DNA of 52,790 bases from DATEPR01 sp036502345 (GTDB lineage: Bacteria > Actinomycetota > Actinomycetes > Mycobacteriales > Pseudonocardiaceae): the NCBI GenBank assembly GCA_036502345.1, contig DASXYT010000305.1:1-52790 (forward strand). The letters are read 5' to 3'. Positions 25,544 through 33,766 of this stretch are shown in pieces (the stretch's first letter is position 1; each line of letters begins with the position of its first letter). The position numbers and the translations under genes are program-made. The notes under the pieces are model-generated. The model was not told where the DNA came from. It did no database searches and saw only the letters and a program-made list of their open reading frames with translations.

Positions 25544-26305
25544 ATGGCGGGCACGTCGGTGACCAGCAAGGCCCTGGCGCTGCTGGCCGCGTTCTCCCCC
25601 GACGCACCCGAGCTCACGCTGAGCGAACTGGCCAGGCGGGCCGGGCTGTCACTGCCCACCGCCCATCGGCGAGCCGCCGAACTGGTCGCGTGGGGCGCGC
25701 TGGAACGCACCCCGGCCGGCCGCTATCACATCGGGCTGCGGCTGTGGGAGGTCGCGTCGCTGGCGCCGAGAGGCCTCGGCCTGCGCGAGGCGTCGATGCC
25801 GTTCCTCGAGGACCTGTACGAGATCACCCGCGAGAACGTCCAACTCGCCGTCCGCGAGGGTGTCGAACTCGTCTTCGTGGAGCGCATCGCGGGTCGGGCC
25901 GCGGTTGCCGTGCTGACCAGGGTCGGCGGCCGGTTCGCGTTGCACGCCACCGGTGTCGGGCTGGTACTGCTCGCGCACGCGCCTGCCGAGATCCAGGAAC
26001 AGGTGCTGGGCGGCCGCCTGGCCCGCTACACCGAGAAGACGATCACCGACCCGGCAGTGATGCGTCCGCTGCTGGCCAACGTTCGCGCCCGGGGCTACGC
26101 GGTCAGCGACGGCCAGGTGACGCTGGACGCGCTGTCCGTCGCGGCGCCGATCGTCGACCGGACGGGCACCGTGGTCGCCGCCGTGTCGCTCGTGGTGCAC
26201 GCCGACCGGGCCGACCCGAGCGCGTTGGCTCCGGTGGTCAGGGCTGCGGCCCGAGGCATCTCCCGTGAGCTCTCGCGGACCGGACCTGTCCGCGACGGCC
26301 GATAG
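25544..26305 (+). CDS. IclR-family transcriptional regulator
   Basis: A 253-residue IclR protein with LTLSELARRAGLSLPTAHRR as its helix-turn-helix (about residues 26-45) and the effector domain including VELVFVERIAGRAAVAV and RARGYAVSDGQVTLDALSVA. It is last in the row of amine/oxygenase genes, 26 bp after the reductase. The perfect palindrome at 23399-23419 before the oxygenase gene is its most likely binding site. ATG 25544 is the only plausible start. Confidence 0.88.
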   Translation: MAGTSVTSKALALLAAFSPDAPELTLSELARRAGLSLPTAHRRAAELVAWGALERTPAGRYHIGLRLWEVASLAPRGLGLREASMPFLEDLYEITRENVQLAVREGVELVFVERIAGRAAVAVLTRVGGRFALHATGVGLVLLAHAPAEIQEQVLGGRLARYTEKTITDPAVMRPLLANVRARGYAVSDGQVTLDALSVAAPIVDRTGTVVAAVSLVVHADRADPSALAPVVRAAARGISRELSRTGPVRDGR

Positions 26306-26315
26306 TGTGCCCGAT

Positions 26316-27395
26316 GTGGACGTACTCAGCCGCCGACAGCTGAACAGGGCCAGCCTGGACCGGCAACTGCTGCTGGCGCGGGCCGACCTGTCCGCGTGCG
26401 CCGCGATCGAACACCTGGCCGGCATGCAGGCCCAGGCCCCGAACGCGCCCTATGTAGGCCTGTGGAGCCGAGTCAACAGGTTCCAACAGGCCGAACTCGC
26501 GGACGCGCTGCTGAGCCGGCGGGTGGTGCGCACCCCACTGCTGCGCGGCACGGTCCACCTCGTCACGCCTGCCGACGCCGGGGCGTGGTATCCGCTGGTC
26601 AGGCCGGTGCTGGCCCGTGGTTTCGCCAGCAACTACGGCCGCGCGCTGGACGGCGTCGACATGGCGGTACTGCTCGCCGACGCCACCGCGCTGCTGGCGG
26701 AGCGGCCGAGGACCAGGGTGGAGATCAGCGCGGCGCTGGCGGAACGCTGGCCGGATCGCGACCGCACGTCGATGGCCTACGCGGTGACCTACCTGCTGCC
26801 GGTGGTGCAGGTCCCGCCGCGCGGTGTGTGGGGTGAGACCGGCCAGGCCACCTGGACGACCACTGAAAGCTGGCTGGCCGTTGTGCCAACAGCGGGCTCG
26901 GTGGCCGACATGATCGTCCGGTATCTCACCGCGTTCGGCCCTGCGACGGTGAAGGACATGCAGACCTGGTGCGGGCTGACCCGGCTGCGCGAGATCACGG
27001 GCCAACTCTCGCTGCGCACGTATCGAGGCGAGGACGGCGCCACGCTGTTCGACCTACCCGATGCCGAACTGCCGGACCCGGAAACGCCCGCGCCACCACG
27101 GTTTCTGCCTGAGTACGACAACCTGCTGCTGTCCTATGCCGACCGGGCCAGGGTGGGTGCCGACCATCGCGCCGTGCCACTGCCGCCGGGCATCGGCGCG
27201 GTGTCCGGCAGTGTGCTGGTGGACGGGTTCTGGCAGGCGAACTGGCGGCTGGTTCGCTCGGACAGCACGGCGACACTGCACATCGAACCGTTCGACCGGC
27301 TCCCCCGCGCCGACATCGCCGCGGTGACGGCGGAGGGCCACCGGTTGCTCGATTTCGTTGGCGCCGAGGGCGATGTAGCCTTCACCAGGCCATGA
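26316..27395 (+). CDS. AlkZ-like winged-helix DNA-binding/glycosylase family protein
   Basis: A 359-residue protein of the HTH_42 family. It has SRRQLNRASLDRQLLL at the N-terminus and HLAGMQAQAPNAPYVGLWSR, containing the Q-x-Q motif (Gln38 and Gln40) that is catalytic in AlkZ-type DNA glycosylases. Later segments are LLRGTVHLVTPADA and RFLPEYDNLLLSYADR. AlkZ and AlkX relatives excise alkylated bases or resolve cross-links made by the cell's own antibiotics. Start is uncertain: GTG 26316 (chosen), GTG 26307 or an earlier codon. The stop overlaps the next start by ATGA. Confidence 0.75.
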   Translation: MDVLSRRQLNRASLDRQLLLARADLSACAAIEHLAGMQAQAPNAPYVGLWSRVNRFQQAELADALLSRRVVRTPLLRGTVHLVTPADAGAWYPLVRPVLARGFASNYGRALDGVDMAVLLADATALLAERPRTRVEISAALAERWPDRDRTSMAYAVTYLLPVVQVPPRGVWGETGQATWTTTESWLAVVPTAGSVADMIVRYLTAFGPATVKDMQTWCGLTRLREITGQLSLRTYRGEDGATLFDLPDAELPDPETPAPPRFLPEYDNLLLSYADRARVGADHRAVPLPPGIGAVSGSVLVDGFWQANWRLVRSDSTATLHIEPFDRLPRADIAAVTAEGHRLLDFVGAEGDVAFTRP

Positions 27396-28477
27396 AACCG
27401 ACTTACGGACCACAGCTGCGCGCCGGACTGGGCGCCCCCACGTGGCAGCGGAAACTGGCCAGCAGCCCGCGTTCCCTGGTGTGGCTCGCCGAGATCAACT
27501 CGACCCAGGTCGTGGTCAAGCAGGTCGTCGGCGGGACGGACACAGCGGAGCGGTTCGCCCGCGAGGTCACCGCGCTGCGGCTGGCCGGCCGGGCCGATCC
27601 CGCTGTCGCGCCGGCACTCCTGGGCGCCGACGCGGAACACCAGGTGATGGTGTTGGAACACCTGGCAGGCGAGCCGAAGGCCGACGACTGGATCGTCGGC
27701 TACGCGGCCGCCCTGGCCAGGCTGCACGCGACCACAACGGCAGCGGACGCCGAAGCCCTGCCGCGCTGGGCGCCGCCGACCGCACGTGACCTGGTGTCGT
27801 TCCTCGGGTTCGCCGTGGGGCTGGACGCCGAGGTGCCGCGACCGGCCGTCGAGGAACTGGACCAACTGCAGCGCCGGATGACAGAGCCGACCGGGTTCGC
27901 GCTGCTGCACGGCGATCCCTGTCCTGCCAACGATCTGCACACCTCGACCGGTGTTCGGTTCGTCGACTTCGAACGGGCCGCGCTCGGCGACGGGCTGATG
28001 GAACTCGCCTACCTGCGCATCGGTTTCCCGACCTGCTGGTGCGTGATCGATCCGCCAGAACCGCTGCTCGCCGAGGCCGAACAGGCCTACCTGGACACGT
28101 GGCGCGCGGCGACCGGTACCTCGCCTGCCGGCGATCTAGCCGACGCGTGCGTCGGCTGGCTCCTGCGTGGTGACTCGCTGGTGCAGCAGGTCGAGCGGGG
28201 CACCGGTGATCATCTGGCGAAGGTGCTGCGCAAGGACTGGGCATGGGGCACGGCGACCGCCCGGCAGCGACTGGTGCACCGGCTGGGTGTGGTCGCGGCG
28301 CTGACCGCCGACAGCGACCGACTGGCTGCCGTCGGCCGGTTCAGCGCCGACCTGCGCGAGCGGATGCTGACCGGGTGGCCCGAACTGGCACCACTGCCGG
28401 CCAGCAGGCTGACCGCGCCGATCGTCAGGCGCTCCTCGGGTAGAGCGTGGCCACGTCGGCGGACAGACCAGCCTTGA
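27392..28477 (+). CDS. Aminoglycoside-phosphotransferase-like kinase
   Basis: A 361-residue protein with the choline/aminoglycoside kinase fold: VVVKQV (ATP-binding Lys), MVLEHLAGEP, LLHGDPCPANDL (Brenner-type catalytic Asp/Asn) and VRFVDFERAALGDGLMELAYLR (metal Asp). It phosphorylates a small molecule such as an amino-alcohol or sugar; resistance is possible but not shown. It is coupled to the AlkZ-like gene by an ATGA overlap. The last 53 bases overlap the convergent SDR gene and encode an Arg-rich tail beyond the domain. Confidence 0.75.
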   Translation: MKPTYGPQLRAGLGAPTWQRKLASSPRSLVWLAEINSTQVVVKQVVGGTDTAERFAREVTALRLAGRADPAVAPALLGADAEHQVMVLEHLAGEPKADDWIVGYAAALARLHATTTAADAEALPRWAPPTARDLVSFLGFAVGLDAEVPRPAVEELDQLQRRMTEPTGFALLHGDPCPANDLHTSTGVRFVDFERAALGDGLMELAYLRIGFPTCWCVIDPPEPLLAEAEQAYLDTWRAATGTSPAGDLADACVGWLLRGDSLVQQVERGTGDHLAKVLRKDWAWGTATARQRLVHRLGVVAALTADSDRLAAVGRFSADLRERMLTGWPELAPLPASRLTAPIVRRSSGRAWPRRRTDQP

Positions 28478-29129
28478 CCTGGCGGGTCACGTCGTCGACG
28501 AGCACTTCCTCCTCGTCCTTCTCCAGCGCCCGCAGCACGTGCCCGACGACCTCCTCGGGCGAGTTCTTGGGTGCCGTGATGCCGGCGGTCATGTCGGTGT
28601 CGATGTAGCCCACGTGTACGCCGACCACCAGCGTGCCGTTCTCCCGCAGTTCCAGGCGCAGGGCGTTGGTCAGCGACCAGGCCGCCGCCTTGGACGGGGC
28701 GTAGGCGGCGAAGCCGGGCAGGCTGCGCCACGAGGCGACGGACAGCACGTTGACCAGCGCACCGCCCCCGTTCGCCCCGAGCACCGGAGCGAACGCCTGG
28801 GACACGTGCAGCGTGCCGAACAGGTTGGTCTCCAGGTCGGCGCGCAGCCCGGTCGCCAGGTCGGGGTCCAGCGCGGTCGCACCGTGGAACACGCCCGCGT
28901 TGTTGATCACGATGTCGACGTCGGACAGCTGTCGGGCCAGGGCAGCGACCTGTTCGGCGTCGGTGACGTCCAGCCGGACGGGCACCAGACCGGGTTCGGT
29001 GGGTGTGAAGTCGGAGCGGGCGGCGCCGTAGACGGTGCTGGCCCCCTCGGCGAGCAGAGCGTGCGCGAACGCGGCACCAAGGCCCCGGTTGGCACCGGTG
29101 ACCAGGGCTACGGATCCCTTGATGTTCAT
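28425..29129 (-). CDS. Short-chain dehydrogenase/reductase (SDR)
   Basis: A 234-residue classical SDR: NAD(P)-binding TGANRGLG at 11-18, VINNAG at about 74-79, and catalytic Ser130, Tyr143 and Lys147 (NVLSVASW, AAYAPSKAA). Oxidises or reduces an alcohol/ketone; the substrate is unknown. ATG 29129 puts the glycine motif at the normal place; the ribosome-binding site is weak. It is convergent with the kinase gene. Its upstream region contains the inverted repeat at 29228-29244, about 100 bp before the start, which may regulate it. Confidence 0.88.
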   Translation of the reverse strand: MNIKGSVALVTGANRGLGAAFAHALLAEGASTVYGAARSDFTPTEPGLVPVRLDVTDAEQVAALARQLSDVDIVINNAGVFHGATALDPDLATGLRADLETNLFGTLHVSQAFAPVLGANGGGALVNVLSVASWRSLPGFAAYAPSKAAAWSLTNALRLELRENGTLVVGVHVGYIDTDMTAGITAPKNSPEEVVGHVLRALEKDEEEVLVDDVTRQVKAGLSADVATLYPRSA

Positions 29130-29227
29130 GCCGACCACGCTAGCGCGAGTCGGTCGTGAAACACAACTCACTAGCTCGAACGTGGCCCACACCACATGGG
29201 CGAACCACAATTCGATCATGGCACTAA

Positions 29228-29244
29228 TGGTCCATCGTGGACCA
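29228..29244. promoter_or_regulatory. Inverted repeat, SDR/GPP34 region
   Basis: TGGTCCA-TCG-TGGACCA, perfect 7-bp arms, preceded by TAA so that it reads TAATGGTCCA on its left side. It shares the TAATGG half-site with the putative GntR sites of this window, but with different spacing. Confidence 0.45.
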
Positions 29245-29318
29245 GAATTGTTTACCAGTAATGTACTGAGGGCGCTGACCAAATAACAAACGTCAACTGT
29301 GACAGACATTCGGAGTAA

Positions 29319-29329
29319 TGGATCGACCA
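29319..29329. promoter_or_regulatory. Putative GntR/FCD operator (TGGATCGACCA)
   Basis: Matches TGGW-NNN-ACCA with the preceding TAA (29316-29318). Located 150 bp before the GPP34 gene. One of five close matches between 29 and 46 kb. Confidence 0.4.
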
Positions 29330-29349
29330 AAGGTGGACAGTCCCCTTCA

Positions 29350-29367
29350 GGTCGTGTAGACACGACC
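29350..29367. promoter_or_regulatory. 18-bp palindrome before the GPP34 gene
   Basis: GGTCGTGT-AG-ACACGACC, perfect 8-bp arms. Could be an operator or a small hairpin in the leader of the GPP34 gene at 29479. Confidence 0.45.
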
Positions 29368-29478
29368 AGCGTGCTTGCAAACACAACGCTCGCACGAGGC
29401 CCCACGATGATGATTCGTGGTGCATCGCGTGCGCATACATCCTGAGCTGTCCGCCTCGTCCTTGTGTGATCGGAGACG

Positions 29479-30126
29479 ATGAGACCAGCCTCATTGTGGC
29501 TAGCCGATGAGTTCTTCCTGATCGCTCACCGCGACTACGACGGCCGGCCACGTATCAATTCGTCTGCCCTGACATTGGGCCTAGCGGGCGCATTGTTGAT
29601 CGAATTGGCATTGCACCGCAAGATCAGGATCAACCCACAGCAGTTGGAACTCATCGTGGCCAGTGAAGATCCACCTCCGGACGCCACAGCTCACGCGGTA
29701 ATGGATCAACTCGCCGCAGAACCGGAAATCATGTTGATCTCGACGTGGTTGAAATTTCTCAGTCAGACGTCCACCCAACGGGTCTCCGACCGGCTGGTAC
29801 GCACCGGCATGGTCCGACCGCAGCAGACCGGACCGCCGTGGCACCGTTCGCTCCTGCACCCGCCGCTGGACGCAAACGAGGCGATCCTGCCCGCGGTCCG
29901 GATCCGGGCGGTGGCCAACAGCCGGCAACCGGTCGAACTGAGCGACGCACTGCTGACCGGACTGGCCGCGGCGACCGGCCTGGACGGTTTCCTGCTCCAG
30001 GACCTGGACGCCGACGGGCGCCAGTTCCTCCGCGAGGTGATCCAACAACTGCCTCGACCCCTGATGTGCCTTGTCGCGGAGACAAAAGCCGCCGTCGGCG
30101 CAGCGGTACTCGCCCGCCGCCGCTAG
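29479..30126 (+). CDS. GPP34 (GOLPH3/Vps74-like) family protein
   Basis: A 215-residue GPP34-domain protein. It shows the family's opening LWLADEFFLIAHRDYDGRPR, the helix TLGLAGALLIELALHRKI, and LSDALLTGLAAATGLDGFLL with VIQQLPRP near the end. In eukaryotes the domain binds phosphatidylinositol-4-phosphate on Golgi membranes; in actinomycetes such proteins are common, of unknown role, and sometimes lie near morphological genes. No membrane segment is seen. ATG 29479 is preceded by GGAG. It stands alone, with palindromes upstream, and is followed after 46 bp by the APC permease gene. Confidence 0.85.
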   Translation: MRPASLWLADEFFLIAHRDYDGRPRINSSALTLGLAGALLIELALHRKIRINPQQLELIVASEDPPPDATAHAVMDQLAAEPEIMLISTWLKFLSQTSTQRVSDRLVRTGMVRPQQTGPPWHRSLLHPPLDANEAILPAVRIRAVANSRQPVELSDALLTGLAAATGLDGFLLQDLDADGRQFLREVIQQLPRPLMCLVAETKAAVGAAVLARRR

Positions 30127-30172
30127 TGCTCGCGCTCGTCCACCAGATTCACCTTATCATTTGGAGTCCATT

Positions 30173-31693
30173 ATGGACAGAGGATCCAACGTCGCGAGCA
30201 ATGTCGCGGCAGCGCTGGCGCACAACAAACTGGGCACGACAAGGGTCACCCAGTTCGCGCTCAGTGCGGCGGCCACCCTGACCGTGGTAGCCGGTGTGCT
30301 GCCGACGGGGTACGCGGTGACAGGCATCATCGGAATCCCGGCGGCGTTCGTGCTGCTGGGTGTCGTGTTGATCGTGTTCTGCGTCGGGTACAACGCCATG
30401 TCCCGGCGTATCTCCAACGCGGGTGCGTTCTACGCGTACATCGCGCAGGGCGTGTCCAGGCCGGCCGGCGTTGCGGCGGCGTGGATCGCCATGTGCTGCT
30501 ACAACCTGCTCCAGGTCGGGCTGTACGGCATCTTCGGCGCACTCGGCGCTCCACTGCTGAACTCCTGGTTGCACATCAACCTGGCGTGGTGGGCGTGGGC
30601 ACTGATCGCGTGGGCCATCGTGGCCGTGCTGGGCCTGGCGCAGGTCGAGTTCAACGGCTCGGTGCTGGGCATCCTGATGGTGGCCGAGGTCGTCGTCATC
30701 CTGATCTACTGCGCCGCGTTCGTGTCCCACCCGGCCGGTGGCGTCGTCACCGGAACGACGTTCCTGCCCAGCCACCTGTTCGTGACCGGCTGGGGTGCGC
30801 TGCTGGTGATCGCCATGACGGGATTCGTCGGCTTCGAGTCCGCCGCGTTCTACTCGGAGGAGGCCAAGGACAGCCAGCGCACGGTGCCCAAGGCGACCTA
30901 CGTCTGCGTCGGCCTGATCGCACTGCTGTACTGCCTGTCCTCGTGGGCCATGTCCGTGGTCACCGGCCCCGGCCAGATCGTCGCGACCTCGGGCAAGCTG
31001 GGTGGCGAGACGCTGTTCACCCTGGCGGCCGGCATCCTCGGCTCTGCGTGGGGCACCATCGGCCACGTTCTGCTGCTCACCTCGGTGCTCGCGGCGATGA
31101 TCTCCTACCACGCCTCCGCGTCGCGGTACGTGTTCTCGCTCGGCCGCGAAGGTGTGCTGCCCTCCGCGTTCGGGCGGACGCTGCCCAAGACCGGCGCGCC
31201 GGTGTGGGGATCGCTCACCCAGACGCTCATCGGCCTCATCGTGATCATCGCCTACGCGGCGTCCCATCTCGACCCGTTGGTGAACCTGTTCTTCTGGCTC
31301 GGCACGACCGGCGGCTTCGGGGTGCTCGTGTTGCTGATGGGCACGTCGGCCGCTGTGATCGGCTACTTCTCGCGCAAGGGCGGTGAGAACGCGTGGCGGG
31401 CGATCATCGCGCCAGGGCTCACGTTCGTCGCGCTGGCGGCCGCCGTCGTCCTGTCGGTACTGAACTTCTCGACACTGCTCGGCGTGCCCAACGACTCGGT
31501 GGCTCGCTGGGCGTTCCCCGCCGCCTATCTCGTCGTCGCGCTGGGTGGCGTGCTGTGGGCCGCGGTGCTGCGAGCACGCAGGCCCGAGGTGTACCAGCGG
31601 ATCGGGCTCGGCGTGAGTGCGGAGACCGGCCGCTCCACTGCCCTCGGCACCGAGGGCGGCTCCTACGAGAACAGAGCGGGATCTTTGCTGTGA
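30173..31693 (+). CDS. APC-family permease
   Basis: A 506-residue transporter with about 12 helices. Features: TTRVTQFALSAAATLTVVAG, SRRISNAGAFYAYIAQGV (conserved loop), and GFVGFESAAFYSEEAKDSQR in helix 6-7. Likely imports an amino acid or related acid. ATG 30173 follows TTGGAG. The sequence around that ribosome-binding site, read on the minus strand, is TAATGGACTCCAA (30161-30173), a half-match to the motif found before the dioxygenase genes, so operator binding would cover the start. The stop overlaps the acetyltransferase start (TGATG). Confidence 0.86.
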   Translation: MDRGSNVASNVAAALAHNKLGTTRVTQFALSAAATLTVVAGVLPTGYAVTGIIGIPAAFVLLGVVLIVFCVGYNAMSRRISNAGAFYAYIAQGVSRPAGVAAAWIAMCCYNLLQVGLYGIFGALGAPLLNSWLHINLAWWAWALIAWAIVAVLGLAQVEFNGSVLGILMVAEVVVILIYCAAFVSHPAGGVVTGTTFLPSHLFVTGWGALLVIAMTGFVGFESAAFYSEEAKDSQRTVPKATYVCVGLIALLYCLSSWAMSVVTGPGQIVATSGKLGGETLFTLAAGILGSAWGTIGHVLLLTSVLAAMISYHASASRYVFSLGREGVLPSAFGRTLPKTGAPVWGSLTQTLIGLIVIIAYAASHLDPLVNLFFWLGTTGGFGVLVLLMGTSAAVIGYFSRKGGENAWRAIIAPGLTFVALAAAVVLSVLNFSTLLGVPNDSVARWAFPAAYLVVALGGVLWAAVLRARRPEVYQRIGLGVSAETGRSTALGTEGGSYENRAGSLL

Positions 31694-32292
31694 TGACAAG
31701 TACGGAGACCCTGAACGAAGTAGAGATACTGGGTGCCGGACCGGATGAGGCACCGGTCGCGGCAGGCATCATCGCGGACGCCTTCCAGCACCTCGACGTC
31801 GCGAAGTGGCTGGTGCCCGACCCGGAACAGCGGCGGTCCGTCGTGGAACGGAACATGCTGATCTGGACGACGCACGCGATCAAGCACGGCCTGATCAGCC
31901 TGACCGCTGACGAGACCGGCGTGGCCGTGTGGTTCCCGACGGCGGAGCCGGTGCCCGCACCAGACGACTACGACGAGAAGCTCGTCTCGGCGTGCGGGCA
32001 GTGGGCCGACCAGTTCCGTCGGCTGGACGACACGTTCGAGATGCATCACCCGCACGGCGAGCCGCACCACCACCTGGCGTTCCTGGCCGTCCGGCCGGGG
32101 CACCAGCGCGAGGGTCTGGGCACCGCCCTGCTGCACCACCACCACGAGATGTATCCCGACGTGGCGATGTACCTGGAGGCCAGCTCACGCACGTCCCGTG
32201 CCCTGTACCTGCGGCACGGCTACCTCGACCGGGGTCGGTTCACGCTGCCCGACGGCCCGCCGCTGTGGGCGATGTGGCGGCCGTCCATGTAG
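31693..32292 (+). CDS. GNAT-family N-acetyltransferase
   Basis: A 199-residue acetyltransferase with HHHLAFLAVRPGHQREGLGTAL as the acetyl-CoA-binding strand and loop (Q/R-x-x-G-x-G/A) and MYLEASSRTSRALYLRHGY as the final helix-strand unit. It acetylates an amine or a small metabolite. ATG 31693 shares a base with the permease stop (TGATG), so it probably modifies the compound the permease brings in or limits its toxicity. A strong terminator follows at 32343-32381. Confidence 0.85.
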   Translation: MTSTETLNEVEILGAGPDEAPVAAGIIADAFQHLDVAKWLVPDPEQRRSVVERNMLIWTTHAIKHGLISLTADETGVAVWFPTAEPVPAPDDYDEKLVSACGQWADQFRRLDDTFEMHHPHGEPHHHLAFLAVRPGHQREGLGTALLHHHHEMYPDVAMYLEASSRTSRALYLRHGYLDRGRFTLPDGPPLWAMWRPSM

Positions 32293-32342
32293 AGCTCCGA
32301 ACGCCATTGCGTTAGAAGCTCTCAGGTCGGAGGTTCTTGGTT

Positions 32343-32381
32343 GTCCGGGGAGGGTGCCGCGCGTAGGCACCCTCCCCGGAC
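32343..32381 (+). terminator. Rho-independent terminator after permease/GNAT operon
   Basis: A perfect 16-bp stem: GTCCGGGGAGGGTGCC pairs with GGCACCCTCCCCGGAC around a 7-nt loop, followed by TTCTTGT. One of the strongest hairpins in the window. Confidence 0.88.
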
Positions 32382-32399
32382 TTCTTGTCGGCGCCGGTC

Positions 32400-32414
32400 T
32401 AATGGACTAACATT
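32400..32414. promoter_or_regulatory. Degenerate GntR-like site before the ferredoxin remnant
   Basis: TAATGGACTAACATT shares its first 12 bases with the site before the dioxygenase gene (36588-36601 read on the minus strand). The second half-site is changed. Located 42 bp before the decayed ferredoxin start. Confidence 0.4.
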
Positions 32415-32455
32415 CAGCCCGTGCTTCGGCCGCGAGCGCCGCACGAGGAGGAACG

Positions 32456-32672
32456 GTGCCGTACTTCATCGCGGACGGCCGTGTCGACGTGATGGACATG
32501 TCCTGTGTGGACGAATTCCCCGTCGGCTGTATTCACGAGGGTGAACGCAAGCTCTACATCAGGACACACCGAACCGCTCGGCGATCCGGGCGGCAGCGAC
32601 CACATCGGTCGGATCGGCGTGGACACCGAACTGGTCGGTGGCCGGCCGACCGCACAGGAACCGACAACGTGA
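32456..32672 (+). pseudogene. Decayed 7Fe ferredoxin (FdxA-like)
   Basis: GTG 32456 follows GGAGGAAC and begins MPYFIADGRVDVMDMSC, continuing VDEFPVGCIHEGERKLYI. This is the N-terminus of actinobacterial 7Fe ferredoxins (…YVIAxPCVDVxDxxC, then xEECPVDCIYEGxRxLYIHP). Two of the four expected cysteines are changed (C to R, C to F). After LYI the frame is lost; one base over, EPLGDPGGSDHIGRIG and VDTELVGGRPTAQE resemble the family's C-terminal ELGSPGGAxKLGxI end. The middle, with the second cluster motif, is missing. So: point losses, internal deletion and frameshift. As written, the first frame runs on to 32686 into the cupin start. Confidence 0.75.
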
Positions 32673-32682
32673 GGAGCGAGCG

Positions 32683-33714
32683 ATGAGCAGCGGCGGTCGT
32701 GTCTTTCTCCGCGGCATCACGTCCGAGTCGTACGGGCTCGGCGAGTTCCGGGCGAGGCAACTGGCAGCGCCACGCGTGCGGGACGACTCCGTCGTCGTCG
32801 ACGACGCGAAGGTCGGGCACTCCGGCGACTCGGCCAAGTCCCGCACCTGGTGGCGGGTCGGCCCAGGCGACGACCCGTTCCTGACCCAGACACTGCAGGT
32901 GCACTTCGTGCAGTTGCCGCCCAACTCGTCCAACCACGGCCACGGCCACCAGAACGAGGCCGCCTTCTACATCCTGGAGGGCAACGGCTACGAGATCCAC
33001 GACGACCAGCGCTACGACTGGTCGGCAGGCGATCTGGTGCTCGTGCACACCGACTCGGTGCACCGGCACTTCAACCCGTACGACGAGCAGGCCACCGCGA
33101 TCGTGTTCAAGGCCAAGTGCGCGTGGATGTACCTGGGCATGATCCAGCAGGGCCGCAGCGGCCCCGTCGAGAACGAGGACCGCTACGGCCCGCGCGAGGA
33201 CTGGTCCCAGGTGTGGACGCCCGGTGCCGTGGACCGGAAGAAGGTCGTCAAGCCGGCGGACACCGTGTGGGAGACGACGCCGCTTGGTCGCGTGCGCGTG
33301 CTGTCCTCACCCGCCACGACCGACGTGCGGACCTTCAGCGTGGACGCGTTCGAACTGGCGATCGGCGCCGGTGAGCGGTCCGGCAAGCGCTGGCAGATGG
33401 CCGACGAGGTGAACTACGTGCTGTCCGGTTCCGGCTATTCCCTGCACTGGGACGTCGAGGCGGAGATCGCGGAACGCTACTACGCGAGGATCGCGAAGGA
33501 GCCCACCCGGCACGAGTTGAAGGCGGGCGACACGCTGTACATCCCGCAGAACACGGTGGCCCAGCACTTCGCGGCCGACGGCCAGCCGCTCGTCCTGTTG
33601 TCCGGTCAGAACCGGCTGTTCAAGCAGTTGGGCTACGACAAGGTGCACTACTTCGAGAACGCGTCCGAGTACGACGGTGCGCAGCAGCGGGACAAGGTCA
33701 CCAGCACGGCCTGA
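32683..33714 (+). CDS. Two-domain cupin (gentisate-dioxygenase-like fold)
   Basis: A 343-residue bicupin. The first cupin carries a full metal site: His85, His87, His89 region and Glu92 in NHGHGHQNEAAFYILEGNG, with a late His in DSVHRHFN (about 127-129). The second domain (RWQMADEVNYVLSGSGY to YIPQNTVAQHF) lacks the paired His residues and looks structural. Enzymes with this layout include gentisate and related ring-cleavage dioxygenases, but also many of unknown activity. ATG 32683 follows GAGGAG. It lies next to the ferredoxin remnant and the GntR-linked oxygenase genes, and is followed by a terminator. Confidence 0.78.
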   Translation: MSSGGRVFLRGITSESYGLGEFRARQLAAPRVRDDSVVVDDAKVGHSGDSAKSRTWWRVGPGDDPFLTQTLQVHFVQLPPNSSNHGHGHQNEAAFYILEGNGYEIHDDQRYDWSAGDLVLVHTDSVHRHFNPYDEQATAIVFKAKCAWMYLGMIQQGRSGPVENEDRYGPREDWSQVWTPGAVDRKKVVKPADTVWETTPLGRVRVLSSPATTDVRTFSVDAFELAIGAGERSGKRWQMADEVNYVLSGSGYSLHWDVEAEIAERYYARIAKEPTRHELKAGDTLYIPQNTVAQHFAADGQPLVLLSGQNRLFKQLGYDKVHYFENASEYDGAQQRDKVTSTA

Positions 33715-33728
33715 GGGCCGCCACGAAC

Positions 33729-33766
33729 GAACGGTCGGGGGCTACCAGCATGGCCCCCGACCGTTC
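33729..33766 (+). terminator. Rho-independent-type terminator after the cupin gene
   Basis: A perfect 14-bp stem, GAACGGTCGGGGGC with GCCCCCGACCGTTC, around a 10-nt loop, 15 bp after the cupin stop. No U-tract. Confidence 0.75.

Larger units (their letters stand above)
29130..29478. other. A+T-richer divergent intergenic region
   Basis: No gene is visible. The region is much less GC-rich than its flanks and carries three symmetrical elements, listed separately: 29228-29244, 29319-29329 and 29350-29367. It must hold the promoters for the SDR gene (left) and the GPP34 gene (right). Confidence 0.6.
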
